A stretch of 40,562 bases of DNA, taken from a bacterium. GTDB taxonomy: Bacteria > Planctomycetota > Planctomycetia > Pirellulales > Pirellulaceae. The translations under genes were made by a program, and so were the position numbers. The stretch is from positions 1 through 40,562 of the forward strand of contig JANSWS010000020.1 in assembly GCA_024743355.1 (NCBI GenBank). The letters run 5' to 3'. Position 1 is the first letter of the stretch, and the number at the start of each line of letters is the position of its first letter. Positions 38,012 to 40,562 of this stretch are shown one piece after another. The notes beneath the pieces were generated by a model, which was given only the letters and a program-made list of their open reading frames with translations, was not told the origin of the DNA and did not search any database.

Positions 38012-40144
38012 CTAACTCTGCTTCAGCTTGCGGCGACGGGCCGCCCAGGCCGAAGCGCCCGCAACTCCGACTGCGACCAGGCCCGTAATCGGATCGATGG
38101 CTCCTCCGCCCGATCCGCCACTGGAGGGTCGCACTCGCGAATCGAAGTTCAGATCACCGGGCCGGTTAATCGTTGGGTCGGTGGATGTTCTAGGTGAACT
38201 CGCGTCCGCTTGGCTGGTTGTTGCAGGTGTCGAACTGCCTGTCTCGCTGCTGGTTGATACCAATTGCTGCTTGCTCGGTCCCAGTTGGGCCAGCGAGGAT
38301 TCACGAAGCGAATCCAACTGTTTACGCAGTTGCGCTTGAGCGGCTCGGTCCTTTCCCACTCGCGTTGCATTTCGGCGTTGAATTGACCAACGGGCGTACT
38401 CGGCGTCGTTTTCCAGAACCAGGAAGGAAGCGTACTCGCTGACAATCGAGTAACCTTCGCACAGTCGCACAATCTCGTCGATCTGTTGATTGGACTTGCC
38501 GTTAACCCGCATGGCATCCATCAAGCCTTGGACGCGCTGATAGGCCCACATCCGCTCGATCTCGGGATTCTGCTCGTTGGATTCGGGGAACTCGAATTCC
38601 AAGGCCTGTTGGAATGGTTGGCCGAGGACTTCCGCGGAAACCGTAATCAGCCCCCGCCCAGGTTTTTCATATCGGCCGCTCAACCAGATGGGGGCTCCGA
38701 AGTACAAATCGGGTAGCTCATCCTCGGTCAAGTCGTAGCTGCCAACGCCTTCAATTTCGATTTTGACATTGGCCGCCACGGGGCGCATCAGCTTTCTGCG
38801 AAAGGCTTGGGCTTGTCGTTGGAAATCATCCTGGTGCGAGACAAACGCGGCGAGTCCGCCAGCATTTTCGGCCACCTGTTTCAGTAGCGGTCGGTTGATG
38901 TCGTTGCCAATACCGATGCAGAACACGCGCGTGCCTGCTGCGGCGGATCGAATGGCGGCCAGTAACTCAGCTTGTTCACGTACCTCCGTCATACCGTCGG
39001 ACAGTACGACGACATTCAAGGGGCGATCCGCATCTCGATAGCGGTAGGCAGTTTCGATGGCAGGACGCAGTTCGGTTCCGCCCTTGGCTCGCTGCGACGC
39101 CAGGAACTCATGGGCTGCTTGCTGGTTGGCATCGGATACCTGGGCGAGTTCCCCAAAGTGTAGATTCGGCGTGGTGTTGAAGGTCATGAGCTCAAAACGA
39201 TCTTCCGCCCCCAAGGCACTGATGAAGCTCTCCACGGCCGCGCGGGACAGGGTTAACTTGCCGTCGTTGGCCATGCTGCCTGAGATGTCCACGACGAACA
39301 CGTAATCCATTCCGGTCGCCAGTTCCTCCAATTCCTTGCCTGCCGTCATCGACAGCAGAAAGTATCCATCCTCATTTTTGAATTTGGATGTAATGAGATC
39401 CAAACCGGTTTGCGGGCGTTCGACGTCATAGGCTATGACCACATCCCGGTTCAGGTCACCTTCGGTTACTTCCAGACTTGCACGCGTGTAATTTGCCGAC
39501 ACGCTGGAGATGACAAAATCCTCTTTGTGCGAGGGACTGACGAGTTGCAGAATCGGGATTTCGCTTTTGACGTCGATTGTGAAAGCGAACTTTCCTTTCG
39601 TGGTTGCATCCACGGGGCCCGTGGTAGTCGTTGCCAGAGGATAGACGTAGGTGGCTTGATTGTGATCAAAGTCCAGTTGTTGATAGTAGGTGATATGGAT
39701 GGGCTGTTCGGCTCCTGCCGGAATGGGGAATACCCTTAATTCAAAGGTCTTGTAATCCACTTGTTCCAACAGCCCCGGATCACGTCGCTGGGTTTTGTAG
39801 CTGCTGTAGATTTCGCGAGCGCGTTCCTTCTCGACGACTTCGCCGATCATTTCCTTGCCATTGATGATCATGCTGAAATTGCTCACGCTAGCGCCGTTAG
39901 GCACTGGAAAGGTGTAGAGAGCTTCGACGATGCGGTTTTCCGTGTTGCGAAAGACCTGGTCGATTTGGGTGACTGCGATTCCGTTATTGATCGTCACGTG
40001 CACCTCCTGTTGGACGATTTCCAGTTTGCCACCGAACCCGCCATCAGCCACCAGCAAACCGGCAGCTTGAGTCGTGGCATGCATCGCTGTTGGTAGCAGC
40101 AAGCTTGCCACAGCCAACAAGTATTTGGGAATTGGATTTGTCAT
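38012..40144 (-). CDS. Exported VIT/von Willebrand A protein with GlyGly-CTERM-like tail
   Basis: 710 residues: signal peptide (about 6-28), VIT domain (about 35-165; ALYTFPVPNGASVSNF and KERAREIYSSYK are typical), vWA domain (about 278-450) with metal-site DISGS (286-290) and Thr/Asp ligands later (KGGTELRPA, VVLSDGMTE), a coiled/linker region, a Ser/Thr/Pro-rich stretch, then GGSGGG (676-681), a hydrophobic helix and RRRK (703-706). Related VIT-vWA proteins of proteobacteria carry sortase tails instead. AGAGGTGG lies upstream of the ATG. The rhomboid protease follows 24-213 bases later on the same strand. Confidence 0.92.
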   Translation of the reverse strand: MTNPIPKYLLAVASLLLPTAMHATTQAAGLLVADGGFGGKLEIVQQEVHVTINNGIAVTQIDQVFRNTENRIVEALYTFPVPNGASVSNFSMIINGKEMIGEVVEKERAREIYSSYKTQRRDPGLLEQVDYKTFELRVFPIPAGAEQPIHITYYQQLDFDHNQATYVYPLATTTTGPVDATTKGKFAFTIDVKSEIPILQLVSPSHKEDFVISSVSANYTRASLEVTEGDLNRDVVIAYDVERPQTGLDLITSKFKNEDGYFLLSMTAGKELEELATGMDYVFVVDISGSMANDGKLTLSRAAVESFISALGAEDRFELMTFNTTPNLHFGELAQVSDANQQAAHEFLASQRAKGGTELRPAIETAYRYRDADRPLNVVVLSDGMTEVREQAELLAAIRSAAAGTRVFCIGIGNDINRPLLKQVAENAGGLAAFVSHQDDFQRQAQAFRRKLMRPVAANVKIEIEGVGSYDLTEDELPDLYFGAPIWLSGRYEKPGRGLITVSAEVLGQPFQQALEFEFPESNEQNPEIERMWAYQRVQGLMDAMRVNGKSNQQIDEIVRLCEGYSIVSEYASFLVLENDAEYARWSIQRRNATRVGKDRAAQAQLRKQLDSLRESSLAQLGPSKQQLVSTSSETGSSTPATTSQADASSPRTSTDPTINRPGDLNFDSRVRPSSGGSGGGAIDPITGLVAVGVAGASAWAARRRKLKQS

Positions 40145-40562
40145 TTCACCACCTCTTCTGAGACAGCCTAGGGCTTGTGCGGGTTAGTTTTCTAAGAGTG
40201 GGTTGGTAGCCCGAACCGCTACCAACCCTAGGGCTCCGGAGTTCGTGCTCCGAAAATCAGGCTCCTGAATTCGGGCTACCAGAATCGGGTTCCGGTCTCC
40301 GGACGTGGGGCCCGTCAGAAACGGGCGCAGTCAGCGAGGTTATTGACTTGGCTCACGGCCATGGCAGCCAGCTAACCTGCTGTATAGCTAGACGTCGCTT
40401 GGTGGCTGGCATTACGCGAGACGCCAGCCAATTTTGTCCGCCGCGGAAGAGGGACGCTGTCCAGGGCCTGTTTCTGTTCTTGCTTTCCCTGCCTGTGACT
40501 TGGCTCGCAGTTCCGCAGCCGAACGTGTGCAACAGAGATACATATCCGAAAACCATTAGCCG
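40145..40562. other. Gene-free leader region of the VIT/vWA gene
   Basis: No credible gene is seen in these 418 bases; the left half holds the competing hairpins at 40201-40279. A minus-strand open frame at 40353-40556 has no recognisable sequence. The region should hold the promoter of the VIT/vWA and rhomboid genes. Confidence 0.5.
40201..40279 (-). promoter_or_regulatory. Mutually exclusive hairpins upstream of the VIT/vWA gene
   Basis: GGTTGGTAGC (40201-40210) pairs with GCTACCAACC (40218-40227). The overlapping GTAGCCCGAA (40206-40215) pairs perfectly with TTCGGGCTAC (40270-40279), enclosing CGGAG/CTCCG (40237-40252). The two folds share bases and cannot coexist. They lie 57-135 bases before the start codon. 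They could be a regulatory leader or just another intergenic palindrome. Confidence 0.4.

Noticed and set aside
38012-40144. C-terminal tail considered as an LPXTG sortase signal
   Set aside because: No LPxTG-type motif precedes the hydrophobic helix; a Gly-rich motif does, and no sortase gene is nearby.

Overview
The window looks like chromosome from a planctomycete of the Pirellulaceae type. The reasons are mid-to-high GC, loosely packed genes with many short palindromic intergenic repeats, and families I associate with that group: a DUF6807/PmoA-like secreted protein, an FG-GAP secreted protein, a DUF5658 membrane protein, a VIT/vWA protein, and several long proteins with no recognisable domain. 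This placement is inference from gene content and style; no rRNA is present. I found no rRNA, tRNA, CRISPR array or complete insertion sequence.

Layout. Positions 1-5972 (minus strand) hold a selenocysteine operon, transcribed selB > selA > selD > a DUF4085 gene cut by the left edge. The sel genes overlap by 4 bases (TTGA, then ATGA), and SelD is fused to an N-terminal FAD/NAD(P) oxidoreductase domain. Positions 6162-8734 (minus) carry galT and glgA (sugar-nucleotide and glycogen metabolism). Positions 9371-12625 hold a DUF2617-like gene, uvrB and a ComEA-like helix-hairpin-helix membrane protein. Then come an unknown lipoprotein (13322-14281), a repeat array, an orphan hisH with a downstream methyltransferase (14564-15995), and a two-gene unit of a 1389-residue unknown protein followed by sthA (16147-21707). 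Positions 22075-25783 carry an RsmC-like methyltransferase and an internally duplicated membrane protein. rpsO and pnp (25784-28788) follow, with a strong terminator.

The last third (28875-40562) is more accessory. It holds a DUF5658 protein, a secreted DUF6807 protein, an FG-GAP repeat protein, an SDR dehydrogenase divergent from an enolase-superfamily protein, an HtrA/DegP periplasmic protease, and a two-gene unit pairing a VIT/vWA surface protein ending in a Gly-Gly/hydrophobic/Arg-rich tail with a rhomboid-type protease that resembles a rhombosortase.

The most interesting items are: (1) the VIT/vWA protein with its probable private C-terminal processing protease; (2) the selBAD operon with a fused SelD; (3) two non-coding miniature inverted-repeat elements, one of 144 bp with perfect 19-bp ends and a perfect 9-bp target duplication, one of 158 bp with 18-bp ends including TTAA; (4) several dispersed palindrome families, one of which creates false N-terminal coding extensions; (5) the 1389-residue protein linked to the transhydrogenase. 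Start codons were re-chosen in many genes because the longest open frame ran into upstream non-coding or repeat DNA.
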